From positions 124,001 to 188,000 of the forward strand of contig NZ_CP016615.1 in the NCBI RefSeq assembly GCF_013377275.1: 64,000 nucleotides of DNA, given 5' to 3'. The notes beneath the pieces are model-generated. The model did no database searches, had not been told where the DNA came from, and saw nothing but the letters and a program-made list of their open reading frames with translations. This document shows positions 8,935 through 18,910 of the stretch, piece after piece (within the stretch, counting starts at the first letter, position 1; each line of letters starts with the position of its first letter). The DNA comes from Vespertiliibacter pulmonis. GTDB lineage: Bacteria > Pseudomonadota > Gammaproteobacteria > Enterobacterales > Pasteurellaceae. The translations under genes were made by a program, and so were the position numbers.

Positions 8935-8993
8935 GTCGGGCTTTTTAGCAAAATTTTGCTCATAATTTTTGACAATATTTAGAAGGATTAAAA

Positions 8994-9587
8994 ATGACCA
9001 ATCAAGTAGAAAAAGAACAAGCGGAACAAGAGATAAATCAAGCCCCTGCAGAAGAGATCGTAACAGAGCAAACTCAAGACGATTTAGCAAAAAATAATGA
9101 AAACGACCCGCTTGCTGATGCCCTTGCTCGTATTCAAGAGTTAGAAAACTATATCGCTGAAGCAGATAAACGTGAGCAAGAAATTGCATTGCGAGCAAGA
9201 GCAGAAATTGAGAATATTCGCCGACGTACTGAACAAGATATCGAAAAAGCTCATAAATTTGCACTCGAAAAATTTGCTAAAGAGTTGCTGAATGTTGTTG
9301 ATAATCTTGAGCGAGGCTTACAGACCCTTGAAGGCGCTGATGAAAGCGTCAAAGCCCTAGCAGAAGGTGTTGAACTTACCCATAAAGGGCTAGTTTCAAC
9401 ATTAGCTAATTTTAGTATTGATGCTGTTGGCAATGTGGGAGAAGTTTTTGATCCAGAACTCCACCAAGCAATTTCAATGCAGCCAGCAGAAGGAATTGAG
9501 GCAAATCACATTAGTAGCGTTTTACAAAAAGGCTACACTCTGCACGGTCGAGTCATTCGCCCTGCAATGGTTATGGTATCAGCATAA
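8994..9587 (+). CDS. grpE: Nucleotide exchange factor GrpE
   Basis: The co-chaperone that releases ADP from DnaK. 197 residues: an acidic, Gln/Glu-rich N-terminus (1-40), a long coiled coil (about 40-130, including [20 protein letters not shown]), then the beta domain with [10 protein letters not shown] and the closing [17 protein letters not shown] signature. The AGAAGG site precedes the ATG. It is monocistronic, with dnaK and dnaJ not nearby. A sigma-32-like promoter lies upstream and a hairpin terminator downstream. Confidence 0.96.
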   Translation: MTNQVEKEQAEQEINQAPAEEIVTEQTQDDLAKNNENDPLADALARIQELENYIAEADKREQEIALRARAEIENIRRRTEQDIEKAHKFALEKFAKELLNVVDNLERGLQTLEGADESVKALAEGVELTHKGLVSTLANFSIDAVGNVGEVFDPELHQAISMQPAEGIEANHISSVLQKGYTLHGRVIRPAMVMVSA

Positions 9588-9607
9588 TTTACACAATTTC
9601 GATTATA

Positions 9608-9633
9608 AAAGGAAAGCCCTGCTTTCCTTTTTC
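9608..9633 (+). terminator. Terminator after grpE
   Basis: AAAGGAAAGC and GCTTTCCTTT pair around a CCT loop, followed by TTCCTT. The arms are short but the position after the stop is right. Confidence 0.7.
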
Positions 9634-9675
9634 CTTCCATATGCTTTTGCAAAATTCATTCAAAACTAATCGCTT

Positions 9676-10128
9676 ATGTCTTTACAATTTAATACAATTG
9701 CCCTTTTACTTGTCATTTTAATTCTTCTTGGCTTATTTAGCCAAAACAGTGCTATTACTATTTCTGCGGCAATTTTACTCATAATGCAACAAACTCTGCT
9801 TTCACAATATTTACCCGTTATCGACAAATATGGCCTAAAGATTGGCATTATTATCCTAACCATAGGCGTACTCAGCCCTTTAGTTTCAGGAAAAATTGCA
9901 ATGCCTTCTCTCACTACTTTTTTGAATTGGAAAATGTTCATTGCAATTATTGCAGGCGTTGCTGTGGCTTGGCTAGGAGGACGAGGCATTAGCCTAATGA
10001 CCTCTCAGCCTGTATTAGTTACAGGTTTACTACTCGGCACAATTTTCGGTGTTGCATTCTTAAAAGGTGTGCCAGTCGGTCCATTGATTGCTGCAGGAAT
10101 TTTATCCTTACTGATAGGAAAAGTTTGA
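9676..10128 (+). CDS. yeaL: UPF0756 membrane protein (YeaL family)
   Basis: 150 residues with four or five hydrophobic segments (about 7-23, 30-48, 54-72, 85-105, 115-148) and the family motif [16 protein letters not shown] at the end. This is a small integral inner-membrane protein of unknown function. The stop overlaps the start of hrpA (TGATG), so the two are translationally coupled here. No clear Shine-Dalgarno precedes its ATG. Confidence 0.88.
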   Translation: MSLQFNTIALLLVILILLGLFSQNSAITISAAILLIMQQTLLSQYLPVIDKYGLKIGIIILTIGVLSPLVSGKIAMPSLTTFLNWKMFIAIIAGVAVAWLGGRGISLMTSQPVLVTGLLLGTIFGVAFLKGVPVGPLIAAGILSLLIGKV

Positions 10129-13100
10129 TGAAAAAAATACAAAAAAATCATAAAAACACACCGCTTACTGCGGAACAACAAGTTTTACTCAGCCAACTAC
10201 AAAATCTCACAATCCTTGATAATCGCCGTTTAAATGGACGTATTCGAGGGCTTTCTCATATTAAAAATGAGAATAATCGTCAAAAAGTGATAGCAGAAAT
10301 TGAGCAAGATCTCACCGCTTGCCAAGCCTATTATTTTACACGCCAACAACAATTAGCTCAGCTAGATATTGAATATCCAGATCTCCCTGTTTCTATACGC
10401 CGTGGTGAAATTTTAAAATTAATTGAAGAAAATCAAGTTGTTATCATTGCAGGAGAAACTGGTTCAGGTAAGACAACTCAGTTACCCAAAATGTGCTTGG
10501 AACTGGGGCGGGGCGTAAAAGGATTGATTGGGCATACACAACCTCGCCGAATTGCAGCTCGTTCAGTCTCTACTCGTATTGCTGAAGAGCTCCATTGTGA
10601 GCTAGGATCAACGATTGGTTACAAAGTTCGCTTTAACGATCAAATCAACGATAATACCTTAGTTAAATTGATGACAGACGGGATTTTACTTGCTGAAATT
10701 CAGCACGATCGTTATCTCAATCAGTACGATACTATCATTATTGATGAAGCTCACGAACGTAGCCTTAATAACGATTTTATTCTCGGTTATCTCAAACAAA
10801 TTTTACCCAAACGTCCTGATTTAAAAGTTATTATTACCTCTGCAACGATTGATGTAGAACGTTTTTCCAAACATTTCAATAATGCGCCAATTATTGAAGT
10901 CTCTGGTAGAACTTACCCTGTGGAAGTACGTTATCGTCCAATTATTGAAGATGAGGATCAAGATCAGCTTCAAGGTATTCTCAATGCTGTAAACGAACTA
11001 CAAGCAGAAGGGCGAGGCGATATTTTGATCTTTATGAATGGTGAACGAGAAATTCGTGATACTGCCGAAATACTTGAAAAACAAGAACTTCGTCATACTG
11101 AAATTCTTCCTCTTTACGCCCGCTTATCTGCTCAAGAACAGCAACGTATATTTCATCCAAGTAATCTCAATCGGATTATTTTAGCAACCAATGTAGCAGA
11201 AACGTCCTTAACGATCCCAAATATTAAATATGTAATTGATACAGGAACAGCCCGAATTTCTCGTTACAGTTACCGAACGAAAGTACAACGGCTACCAATA
11301 GAACCTATTTCACAAGCGTCCGCCAATCAACGAAAAGGACGCTGTGGGCGAATTTCAGAAGGGATCTGTATTCGCTTGTATTCCGAAGAAGACTTCAACG
11401 GTCGCCCTAAATTTACTGATCCTGAAATTTTACGCACCAATTTAGCTTCAGTCATTTTGCAAATGACTGCGCTTGGCTTAAGTGATATTTCCGCTTTTCC
11501 ATTTGTCGATGCACCAGATCATAAACATATTCAAGACGGTATTAAATTATTAGAAGAATTAGAAGCAATAAGAACTGTTAGCAATAAAGACAAAACAACT
11601 TCTCGTAAAATACTCACCGATATTGGGCGACAACTTGCTCAATTGCCTGTTGATCCACGTTTAGCCCGAATGGTCATTGAGGCACACCACAATGGTTGCT
11701 TACACGAAGTGATGATGATAGTGTCGGCACTTTCAATTCAGGATCCTCGTGAACGTCCGCAAGATAAACAGCAAGCCTCAGATGAAAAACATCGCCGTTT
11801 TGCCGATAAAGATTCTGATTTCTTAGCTTTTGTTAATTTATGGCAATTTATCCAAACTGAACAGAAAAATTTAACTAAAAATCAGTTCCGCCGCCTCTGC
11901 CAAAAAGACTTTCTAAATTATTTACGAATTCGAGAATGGCAAGATGTTTACTATCAACTCAGACTAACCGTACGAGAAATGGGGCTACGAATCAATACTG
12001 AAAATGCAAATTATCAGCAAATTCATACTGCTTTATTAACAGGATTACTATCTCATATCGGTCTAAAAGATAACGAAAAAATGGTCTATTTAGGTGCTAG
12101 AAATGCCCATTTTGCCATTTTTCCAAATTCTGTGCTTTTCAAGAAACAGCCCAAATGGGTAATGGCAGCAGAATTAGTGGAAACCAGCAAACTTTGGGGC
12201 AGAATGGTTGCTAGAATTGAGCCTGAATGGATTGAACCTATTGCCACACATCTAACTAAAGCCAGCTACAGCGAACCGCACTGGGCGAAATCAAAAGGGG
12301 CGGTAATGGCATATGAAAAAGTATCACTTTACGGTATTCCGATTGTGGTTAATCGTTTACAAAATTATGGCAAAATCGATCCTCTGATTAGCCGTGAAAT
12401 TTTTATTCGTTCAGCATTAGTTGAAGGGGAATGGCACGCTCATTACAAATTTTTCAAAGAAAACAACCGCTTGATTAAAGAAGTTGAAGAACTGGAACAT
12501 AAATCTCGTCGCCGTGATATTTTGGTCGATGAGCAAGTTCTATTTGAATTTTACGATCAAAGGATTGGAACTGATGTTGTTTCAAGCAAACATTTTGATA
12601 GTTGGTGGAAAATAGCTAGCCAGCAAAATCCAGATATACTCAACCTTGAAAAATCATTCTTAATCAATGAAAATGCTCATCAAGTCAGCGAGCTGGATTT
12701 CCCAAACTTTTGGTATCAGCGAGATCTAAAACTAAAATTAAGCTATCAATTTGAAATCGGAAAGGAAGCTGATGGTGTAACGGTGCATATTCCCCTGCCA
12801 CTACTCAATCAAGTTGAACCCGAAGGATTTGATTGGCAAATTCCAGGACTACGCCACGAGTTAGTCGTTAGCCTTATTAAAATGTTACCAAAACAACTTC
12901 GCCGAAATTTTGTACCTGCTCCAAACTATGCTGATGCGTTTTTAGCAAAAGTTGAACCACTCTCTAAACCTTTGTTAGACAGTTTAAGTTATGAACTTCG
13001 CCGAATGACAGGTGTATTAGTTGAACCCGAACAATGGGATATAACACAGCTACCCACACACTTAAAAATGGTTTTCCGAGTTATTGGTGAAAAAGGGGAG

Positions 13101-14057
13101 AAAATTGCCGAAAGTGATAACCTTGATGAATTAAAATTTAACTTAAAAGATCAAGTTCAAACTACATTATCTGCAGTTGCTGATGATGGAATTGAACAAA
13201 CAGGCGTACATTTGTGGAATTTTTCTGAATTACCACAAGTATTTGAGCAGAAAAAACGCCACTTTAGTGTTAAAGCCTATCCTGCAATTACCGATGAAAA
13301 AGAATCTGTTGGTATTAAATTGTATGAAACAGAATTTGAACAACAACGAGCAATGCAAGCAGGCTTACGCCGCTTAATCCTGTTAAATGTTCCCTCCCCC
13401 ATTAAATATTTACACGAAAAACTACCAAACAAAGCAAAACTTGGGCTATATTTCGCTCCATTTGGCAAAGTGTTAGATTTAATTGATGATTGCATTGCCT
13501 GTTCCGTTGATGAGTTAATTCAAGAATTTGGTGGATTTGTCTGGGACGAAGAAAAGTTCAACGAATTAAGAGAGTTCGTTCGCCAACATCTTAACGAAAA
13601 AACCGTACAAATTGCCCTACAAGTTGAAAAAATCTTAACCCTTGCCTTTGAAATCAATAAACGCATTAAAGGCAAACTTGATTTCACAATGGCATTTGCA
13701 TTGTCTGATATAAAAGCACAATTAAATGGGCTAATTTATCCAAATTTTGTGGTACAAACAGGATCAGCTCGTTTAGCAGATTTATTGCGTTATCTAACCG
13801 CTATTGATAAGCGACTAGATAAATTAGTTGTCGATACAAATACAGATCGAGCAAAAATGCTAAGGGTTGAACACGTTCAACAGACCTATCAACAGCTGTT
13901 AGCAAAACTGCCAAAATCTAAACCTATTTCTGATGATATAACAAATATTCGTTATATGATTGAAGAACTACGGGTAAGCCTTTTTGCTCAACAACTTGGT
14001 ACAAAATACCCTATTTCAGATAAACGGATTTTAAATGCTATTGCTGAAATAAAATAA
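10128..14057 (+). CDS. hrpA: ATP-dependent RNA helicase HrpA (DEAH box)
   Basis: A large DEAH-box RNA helicase, implicated in E. coli in fimbrial mRNA processing and in rescue of stalled ribosomes. 1309 residues, the full family length. Walker A is GETGSGKT (about 109-116), DEAH at 206-209 (IIIDEAHERS), SAT at about 238-240 (ITSATID), motif VI QRKGRCGRISEG; the long C-terminal DUF3418 region is intact. The ATG at 10128 overlaps the yeaL stop; a TTG one codon earlier is also possible. It ends before a strong bidirectional terminator. Confidence 0.95.
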   Translation: MKKIQKNHKNTPLTAEQQVLLSQLQNLTILDNRRLNGRIRGLSHIKNENNRQKVIAEIEQDLTACQAYYFTRQQQLAQLDIEYPDLPVSIRRGEILKLIEENQVVIIAGETGSGKTTQLPKMCLELGRGVKGLIGHTQPRRIAARSVSTRIAEELHCELGSTIGYKVRFNDQINDNTLVKLMTDGILLAEIQHDRYLNQYDTIIIDEAHERSLNNDFILGYLKQILPKRPDLKVIITSATIDVERFSKHFNNAPIIEVSGRTYPVEVRYRPIIEDEDQDQLQGILNAVNELQAEGRGDILIFMNGEREIRDTAEILEKQELRHTEILPLYARLSAQEQQRIFHPSNLNRIILATNVAETSLTIPNIKYVIDTGTARISRYSYRTKVQRLPIEPISQASANQRKGRCGRISEGICIRLYSEEDFNGRPKFTDPEILRTNLASVILQMTALGLSDISAFPFVDAPDHKHIQDGIKLLEELEAIRTVSNKDKTTSRKILTDIGRQLAQLPVDPRLARMVIEAHHNGCLHEVMMIVSALSIQDPRERPQDKQQASDEKHRRFADKDSDFLAFVNLWQFIQTEQKNLTKNQFRRLCQKDFLNYLRIREWQDVYYQLRLTVREMGLRINTENANYQQIHTALLTGLLSHIGLKDNEKMVYLGARNAHFAIFPNSVLFKKQPKWVMAAELVETSKLWGRMVARIEPEWIEPIATHLTKASYSEPHWAKSKGAVMAYEKVSLYGIPIVVNRLQNYGKIDPLISREIFIRSALVEGEWHAHYKFFKENNRLIKEVEELEHKSRRRDILVDEQVLFEFYDQRIGTDVVSSKHFDSWWKIASQQNPDILNLEKSFLINENAHQVSELDFPNFWYQRDLKLKLSYQFEIGKEADGVTVHIPLPLLNQVEPEGFDWQIPGLRHELVVSLIKMLPKQLRRNFVPAPNYADAFLAKVEPLSKPLLDSLSYELRRMTGVLVEPEQWDITQLPTHLKMVFRVIGEKGEKIAESDNLDELKFNLKDQVQTTLSAVADDGIEQTGVHLWNFSELPQVFEQKKRHFSVKAYPAITDEKESVGIKLYETEFEQQRAMQAGLRRLILLNVPSPIKYLHEKLPNKAKLGLYFAPFGKVLDLIDDCIACSVDELIQEFGGFVWDEEKFNELREFVRQHLNEKTVQIALQVEKILTLAFEINKRIKGKLDFTMAFALSDIKAQLNGLIYPNFVVQTGSARLADLLRYLTAIDKRLDKLVVDTNTDRAKMLRVEHVQQTYQQLLAKLPKSKPISDDITNIRYMIEELRVSLFAQQLGTKYPISDKRILNAIAEIK

Positions 14058-14081
14058 CGAATATCAGCCATATTAAGAGGT

Positions 14082-14107
14082 AAAAAATGGGCTTCCGCCC
14101 ATTTTTT
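14082..14107. terminator. Bidirectional terminator between hrpA and the isc operon
   Basis: AAAAAATGGGC, loop TTCC, GCCCATTTTTT: a perfect 11-base-pair stem with A and T runs, ending both hrpA (plus) and iscX (minus). Confidence 0.92.
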
Positions 14108-14300
14108 ATTCATATTCTTCTAACCAAATTGTTAAAATTGCTTCTAAAATATGTTCATTTGATGCTTCTGGATCATCATCAAAATCTTCCATTTCAACAA
14201 TCCATTGGTGCATATCTGTAAAACGAACCGTGGTTGGATCTAACTCTGGATTCATATCATACAGATTCTCTGCAATCATTCTCACATCTGTCCATTTCAT
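14106..14300 (-). CDS. iscX: Fe-S cluster assembly adaptor IscX
   Basis: 64 residues, acidic, beginning [15 protein letters not shown] and ending [10 protein letters not shown], as in IscX/YfhJ. The family binds IscS and iron and tunes cluster assembly. It is the last gene of the isc operon. Its ATG overlaps the fdx stop by one base (TAATG), so it is coupled to fdx. Confidence 0.93.
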   Translation of the reverse strand: MKWTDVRMIAENLYDMNPELDPTTVRFTDMHQWIVEMEDFDDDPEASNEHILEAILTIWLEEYE

Positions 14301-14641
14301 TAGTGTGCTGCCTCATTTGCGTGGTTTAAATTATATTTTGGAATTTCAACAATTAAATCTTCCGTTCCAACAATACACTGGCAAGAAAGACGGCTATCAA
14401 TTTCTAAACCCCAAGCCTTATCAAGCATATCTTCTTCTTGCTCTGAACTCTCATTAAGTGAATCATAGCCTTCACGAATAACAACGTGGCAAGTCGTACA
14501 AGCACAAGAACAATCACAGGCATGGTGAATCTCTACCCCTGCATCATGAGCAACTTCAAGTAAATTCGCTCCAGTTTCTGCTTCAATAACCATACCCTCT
14601 GGGCAAAATTCTTCATTCGGAAGAAAAACTATTTTTGGCAT
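14300..14641 (-). CDS. fdx: [2Fe-2S] ferredoxin of the ISC system
   Basis: The electron donor for cluster assembly on IscU. 113 residues. Cluster ligands C42, C48, C51 and C87 sit exactly as in E. coli Fdx ([13 protein letters not shown], then LSCQC). The C-terminus ends NHANEAAH. It follows hscA by nine bases and overlaps iscX, the usual hscA-fdx-iscX order. Confidence 0.96.
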   Translation of the reverse strand: MPKIVFLPNEEFCPEGMVIEAETGANLLEVAHDAGVEIHHACDCSCACTTCHVVIREGYDSLNESSEQEEDMLDKAWGLEIDSRLSCQCIVGTEDLIVEIPKYNLNHANEAAH

Positions 14642-14650
14642 AACATCCTC

Positions 14651-16507
14651 TTAGTTAATAATTTCATCAACGGCTTTACCCGCTAATGCTTTTTGAATAG
14701 ACAAATTCATTCGTTTTGCTGCAAAATTCTGGGTTGCAACATCTACATTTTTAATTCCCTGCAAGATAGCTTGATAGTCTGTTGTTTTTTTCAATTCAAT
14801 TAGTCTTGCAAGCTCTGCTTCAATCTGTTTAAACTCACTGTCAGACAATAATTCTTCACCATGCTCTTGCAATGCAATAATTACACTATCAATCACTCTA
14901 TCAGCATCAACTCGAGCTTCTGCTAATTGACGAGCTTTTATATCTTGTTGAGCATTATTCATTGATGAACGAATCATTTCAGTAACTTCTTCATCAGTTA
15001 ATCCATAAGACGGTTTAATTTGAATCGAGGCTTGAACTTTAGTTGATTTTTCCATTGCGGTAACACTTAATAAACCGTCTGCATCAACTTGATAAGTAAC
15101 ACGAATATGTGCTGCTCCTGCAACCATTGGTGGAATACCCCGTAAGGTAAAACGCCCAAGTGAACGACAATCATCAACTAATTCACGCTCGCCCTGCACA
15201 ACATGTACTGTCATTGCAGTTTGCCCATCTTTGAAGGTAGTAAATTCTTGGGCTTTGGCCACTGGAATTGTAGTATTTCGAGGAATAATTTTCTCAACTA
15301 AGCCTCCCATTGTTTCAATTCCTAAAGATAATGGCACAACATCGAGCAATAACATTTCTGAATCAGGTTTATTCCCAGCTAAAATATCAGCTTGAATAGC
15401 CGCTCCAAGTGCAACAACTCGATCAGGATCAATAGATGTTAATGGTGTTCTACCAAAAAACTCACCCACTTGTTCACGCACTAAAGGTACACGAGTTGAA
15501 CCACCCACCATCACAACTTCTTGCACATCATTAAGCTCAACGCCAGCATCTTTTAATGTACGGCGACAAGTCATCAATGAACGTTTTACAAGCGGTTGGA
15601 TTAGCTCATTAAATTGCACTCGGTTAATTTCGCCAGACCAACCCGCAAAATTAATTGGTAAACTAACCGCTTGCGAAAGATTAATTTTTATCTGGCTTGC
15701 AAGGGTAAGCAACTCACGCTGTTGGCTGGCATTTTCAATTTTTGCGCCCGATTGCTGAATAATCCAATCTGCGATTAAATGGTCGAAATCATCACCACCT
15801 AACGCTGTATCACCACCTGTTGCTAAAACTTCAAATACACCTCGGCTTAAACGTAAAATAGAAATATCAAACGTTCCGCCACCTAAGTCATAAACCGCAA
15901 TAATACCTTCTTGCTGACTATCTAACCCGTAAGCAATCGCCGCTGCCGTTGGCTCATTTAATAAACGTAGAACAGTAAGCCCCGCAAGACGAGCTGCATC
16001 TTTAGTGCTTTGACGTTGAGCATCATCAAAATAAGCAGGCACAGTAATCACCACACCTGAAAGTTCGCCACCTAAGCTTTTTTCAGCTAATTCATTCAAA
16101 TGGCTCAATATATCTGCCGAAATTTCAACAGGGCTTTTATTCCCTTGTATCGTTTGAATTAGGGGTAAATTATTTTCACTCGCAATAAATTGATACGGTA
16201 AATTTGGGTAACGTTGTTTAACATCATCTAAGCTACGTCCGATCAAACGTTTGACTGAAACAACCGTATTATGTGGATCTTGCTTTGCCTGTGCAAAAGC
16301 TTCAACACCTACATTTTTTTGTGTTTTTGTGTAATGCACTACTGACGGTACTAACGCTCGATTTTGTTCATCACACAATACTTGTGCTTGACCACTACGC
16401 ACTGTTGCCACTAACGAATTTGTTGTCCCTAAATCAATTCCCACTGCTAATTTATGTTGATGTGGTGCGGCTGTTTGTCCCGGCTCTGCAATTTGAAGTA
16501 ATGCCAT
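14651..16507 (-). CDS. hscA: Fe-S assembly chaperone HscA (Hsp70 family)
   Basis: A specialised Hsp70 that binds the LPPVK motif of IscU and, with HscB, drives cluster transfer. 618 residues: ATPase domain with [12 protein letters not shown] (23-34) and [13 protein letters not shown], substrate-binding domain, helical lid. An exact uptake signal is embedded at 15588-15596. Unlike the usual order, hscB is not directly upstream: a DUF2625 gene intervenes, leaving 108 non-coding bases before this start. Confidence 0.96.
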   Translation of the reverse strand: MALLQIAEPGQTAAPHQHKLAVGIDLGTTNSLVATVRSGQAQVLCDEQNRALVPSVVHYTKTQKNVGVEAFAQAKQDPHNTVVSVKRLIGRSLDDVKQRYPNLPYQFIASENNLPLIQTIQGNKSPVEISADILSHLNELAEKSLGGELSGVVITVPAYFDDAQRQSTKDAARLAGLTVLRLLNEPTAAAIAYGLDSQQEGIIAVYDLGGGTFDISILRLSRGVFEVLATGGDTALGGDDFDHLIADWIIQQSGAKIENASQQRELLTLASQIKINLSQAVSLPINFAGWSGEINRVQFNELIQPLVKRSLMTCRRTLKDAGVELNDVQEVVMVGGSTRVPLVREQVGEFFGRTPLTSIDPDRVVALGAAIQADILAGNKPDSEMLLLDVVPLSLGIETMGGLVEKIIPRNTTIPVAKAQEFTTFKDGQTAMTVHVVQGERELVDDCRSLGRFTLRGIPPMVAGAAHIRVTYQVDADGLLSVTAMEKSTKVQASIQIKPSYGLTDEEVTEMIRSSMNNAQQDIKARQLAEARVDADRVIDSVIIALQEHGEELLSDSEFKQIEAELARLIELKKTTDYQAILQGIKNVDVATQNFAAKRMNLSIQKALAGKAVDEIIN

Positions 16508-16615
16508 TTAATTTATCTCTCTATTTATCAATTTCCACCTAAAACCACTAAATAAATAGGAAGAAAATAATAATTGTTATTAATATATCGTTAAACCTTA
16601 AATTACATTTAAAAT

Positions 16616-17251
16616 TTAATTTACTGAATAGCCTAAGTTCTCTGGTGCAAATATATTTTGATAATGCCGTTCTATCGGCTGAATTGCTTTTGTTTCTAGT
16701 TGAATAACCTGATGGCCTTTTATCTGTTTAATATCATTTTGCCAACCATTCCAACGTAAATTTTGATAAAAGCTTTCTAAATCTGTATTTAACGCCCAAC
16801 CAAGAAATTGAGAGTAATTTAACCCAATACTTTCCCATTTTAATTTTTTAGGATGATAATAATAAACTAGACCAACCTGATCACCTAAACCACCCCCATT
16901 GATAGCAAAATAACCCCCAATAACATCATCTGCAATCAATAAATGAAATGGACGTTCTCCTGATTCTTCGAAGGTTTTACCAAAATTCCAATCAAAAAAA
17001 CCTCGTGGAAGCTGTTCATTACCTGATCCTAAAATGCGTAACCAACCATAGTCTATTAACACTCCTCCCGTATAAAAGATCATTGTTCCTAATGGTGTTG
17101 CGGTAGAAAGTTGCATTCCAACTAATTCTTTACCCGCATTCTCAACATCAGGTGATAAAATTTCATACTGGTTTTTAGCCGTTTTAAACCACGTTTTAAT
17201 TACATTCCAAGCGGGACTATTTTTCTCAACTAATTCATCTAATGTTTTCAT
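16616..17251 (-). CDS. DUF2625-family protein inserted in the isc operon
   Basis: 211 residues that I recognise as the DUF2625 family, of unknown function. It has no signal peptide or membrane segment, so it is probably cytoplasmic. Its motifs include GWLRILGSGNEQLPRG, LLIADDVIGGYFAINGG and YYYHPKKLKWE, all rich in aromatic and glycine residues, a layout reminiscent of SUKH/Smi1-like proteins. It lies in the same direction between hscB and hscA, flanked by AT-rich gaps of 197 and 108 bases, and so interrupts a normally contiguous pair. A link to Fe-S assembly is not implied; a recent insertion is more likely. Confidence 0.75.
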   Translation of the reverse strand: MKTLDELVEKNSPAWNVIKTWFKTAKNQYEILSPDVENAGKELVGMQLSTATPLGTMIFYTGGVLIDYGWLRILGSGNEQLPRGFFDWNFGKTFEESGERPFHLLIADDVIGGYFAINGGGLGDQVGLVYYYHPKKLKWESIGLNYSQFLGWALNTDLESFYQNLRWNGWQNDIKQIKGHQVIQLETKAIQPIERHYQNIFAPENLGYSVN

Positions 17252-17332
17252 TTATATTATTTGTGCTGTGTAATAATGTTATTCCAATCTAAATGATTAT
17301 AAAACTAATAATATAAGAAAATATATTTTAGT

Positions 17333-17401
17333 ATGAAAATAAATTTATTATATCTATTTTTAATAGTATGTTTAACAGAAACTAGAGATGTTAATATTTG
17401 A
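17333..17401 (+). other. 22-codon reading frame resembling a lipoprotein leader (possible remnant)
   Basis: In the 197-base gap upstream of the DUF2625 gene, the plus strand encodes MKINLLYLFLIVCLTETRDV plus two residues before TGA. The hydrophobic core ending in LIVC resembles a lipoprotein signal. It has no ribosome site and is antisense to the operon. It may be debris of a decayed gene or chance in AT-rich DNA. Confidence 0.15.
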
Positions 17402-17448
17402 TCTAAGAAATGTATATTCAAAATATAAATTTTATCTATTGCCTTCTG

Positions 17449-17970
17449 TTAAAAAGCAAATAATTTTTCTTCTACTCGCTCAATTTCTACGAATAATTTC
17501 TTAATAAAACGAAACTGATCGTTAATAACAAGAGCTTCCTCCCATTGTTGTTGTTCTAACGCTTGTTCGAGTTGCTGTAAAATTATTTTTTGCTGTTGTT
17601 CTATTTCTTGAATAAAAGCGGTAAGTTTAGTTTCATTTTTTGTATTTTCAATATTTTCTAACGCTTCACGCCATTCGAGTTGTTGCATTAGAAAAGCCAT
17701 ATCTCGAGTACTTTTTTTCTCAATATCTTGTTGTTCATTTGTATGATATTGAATAATCGCTTCAGTCCTTAGTAAAGGATCTTTCAAAATATGTAACGCA
17801 TCATTTATTTCTGCTGATTTCTGAACCGCTAAACGTTGCTCTTGAGCTGAATGCGCTGAAAAATTATCAGGATGAAGAGATTTTTGTAAGGCTAAATAAC
17901 GTTCAGACAATAAATTGATATCAAGTTTAAATTGAACGGGTAAATCAAACAGGGCAAATGGATTTGACAT
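17449..17970 (-). CDS. hscB: Fe-S assembly co-chaperone HscB (J protein)
   Basis: A J-domain protein that brings IscU to HscA and stimulates its ATPase. 173 residues from the ATG at 17970, chosen for the AGGAGAG site and the canonical MSNPFALFDLP; the frame is open further upstream but overlaps iscA. The HPD triad is at 33-35 (KSLHPDNF). The C-terminal three-helix bundle is Gln/Glu-rich. The start is eight bases after the iscA stop. Confidence 0.94.
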   Translation of the reverse strand: MSNPFALFDLPVQFKLDINLLSERYLALQKSLHPDNFSAHSAQEQRLAVQKSAEINDALHILKDPLLRTEAIIQYHTNEQQDIEKKSTRDMAFLMQQLEWREALENIENTKNETKLTAFIQEIEQQQKIILQQLEQALEQQQWEEALVINDQFRFIKKLFVEIERVEEKLFAF

Positions 17971-17978
17971 TTTCTCTC

Positions 17979-18302
17979 CTAAACATTGAAGCTTTCGCCA
18001 CAACCACATTCATTTTTTACATTTGGGTTGGTATATTTAAAACCTTCATTTAACCCTTCTTTTACATAGTCTAATTCCGTACCAGCTAAATAAACTAAAC
18101 TTTTTTCATCTACAATAATTTTAACACCATGTTGCTCAAACACTCGATCATCTTCATTTAGAATATCAACAAATTCAAGTACGTAAGCTAACCCAGAACA
18201 GCCTGATGTTTTAACACCTAAACGCAAACCAATTCCTTTACCACGATTATCTAAAAAAGTACGCACTCTATCTGCTGCGGTTTCTGTTAGGGTTATACTC
18301 AT
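17979..18302 (-). CDS. iscA: A-type Fe-S carrier IscA
   Basis: An A-type scaffold/carrier that passes clusters to apoproteins. 107 residues with the three ligand cysteines C35 (TSGCSGLAY), C99 and C101 (NECGCGESF), exactly as in E. coli. It is separated from iscU by 149 bases, longer than usual, containing an inverted repeat. Confidence 0.96.
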   Translation of the reverse strand: MSITLTETAADRVRTFLDNRGKGIGLRLGVKTSGCSGLAYVLEFVDILNEDDRVFEQHGVKIIVDEKSLVYLAGTELDYVKEGLNEGFKYTNPNVKNECGCGESFNV

Positions 18303-18385
18303 TTTTTCTCCTTACATCTTATTCTTCAATGAATAACCATTTTTAAAATATACCGTTATTATATACTTTAAAAATGATTATAATT

Positions 18386-18443
18386 AAGCGATAAGCTTTC
18401 TTCAGTATTACAGTTGCAATATATTGAATCAAGCTCATCGCTT
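18386..18443 (-). repeat. Long-looped inverted repeat between iscU and iscA
   Basis: AAGCGATAAGCTT (18386-18398) and AAGCTCATCGCTT (18431-18443) are inverted copies with one mismatch, 32 bases apart, in the 149-base gap. No T run follows on the minus strand, so it is more likely an mRNA-stability or processing structure than a terminator. Confidence 0.4.
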
Positions 18444-18451
18444 ATCATAGA

Positions 18452-18835
18452 TTATTTAGCGTTTTTCTCTTTGTAATCTGCGATTGCTGCTTTAATTGCA
18501 TCTTCTGCAAGAATTGAACAGTGAACTTTTACTGGCGGAAGTTCAAGTTCTTCAGCAATATCACTATTTTTAATTTGTGCTGCTTCATCAAGAGATTTAC
18601 CTTTTACCCATTCAGTAATTAAAGAACTTGATGCGATCGCAGAACCACAACCGTATGCTTTAAAACGTGCATCTTCAATAATACCTGCATCGTTTACTTT
18701 AATTTGTAAACGTAAGATATCACCACATGCAGGTGCACCAACCATTCCCGTACCAATATCACCTGCTTCTTTATCAAAAGTTCCCACATTACGTGGATTT
18801 TCGTAGTGATCAATTACTTTATCGCTATATGCCAT
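18452..18835 (-). CDS. iscU: Fe-S cluster scaffold IscU
   Basis: The scaffold on which [2Fe-2S] clusters are built from IscS-derived sulfur. 127 residues from the ATG at 18835 (MAYSDKVIDHYENPRN); the longer open frame upstream is spurious. Ligands C37, C63 and C106 are present, with D39 and the HscA-binding LPPVK at 99-103. It lies 75 bases after iscS. Confidence 0.97.
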   Translation of the reverse strand: MAYSDKVIDHYENPRNVGTFDKEAGDIGTGMVGAPACGDILRLQIKVNDAGIIEDARFKAYGCGSAIASSSLITEWVKGKSLDEAAQIKNSDIAEELELPPVKVHCSILAEDAIKAAIADYKEKNAK

Positions 18836-18910
18836 TGTTAAATTCCTCTTATTTTTAATAAGAACGTACTTGGTTTTAATGTTAAAGACCAATGTACATT
18901 CACTGATTGA

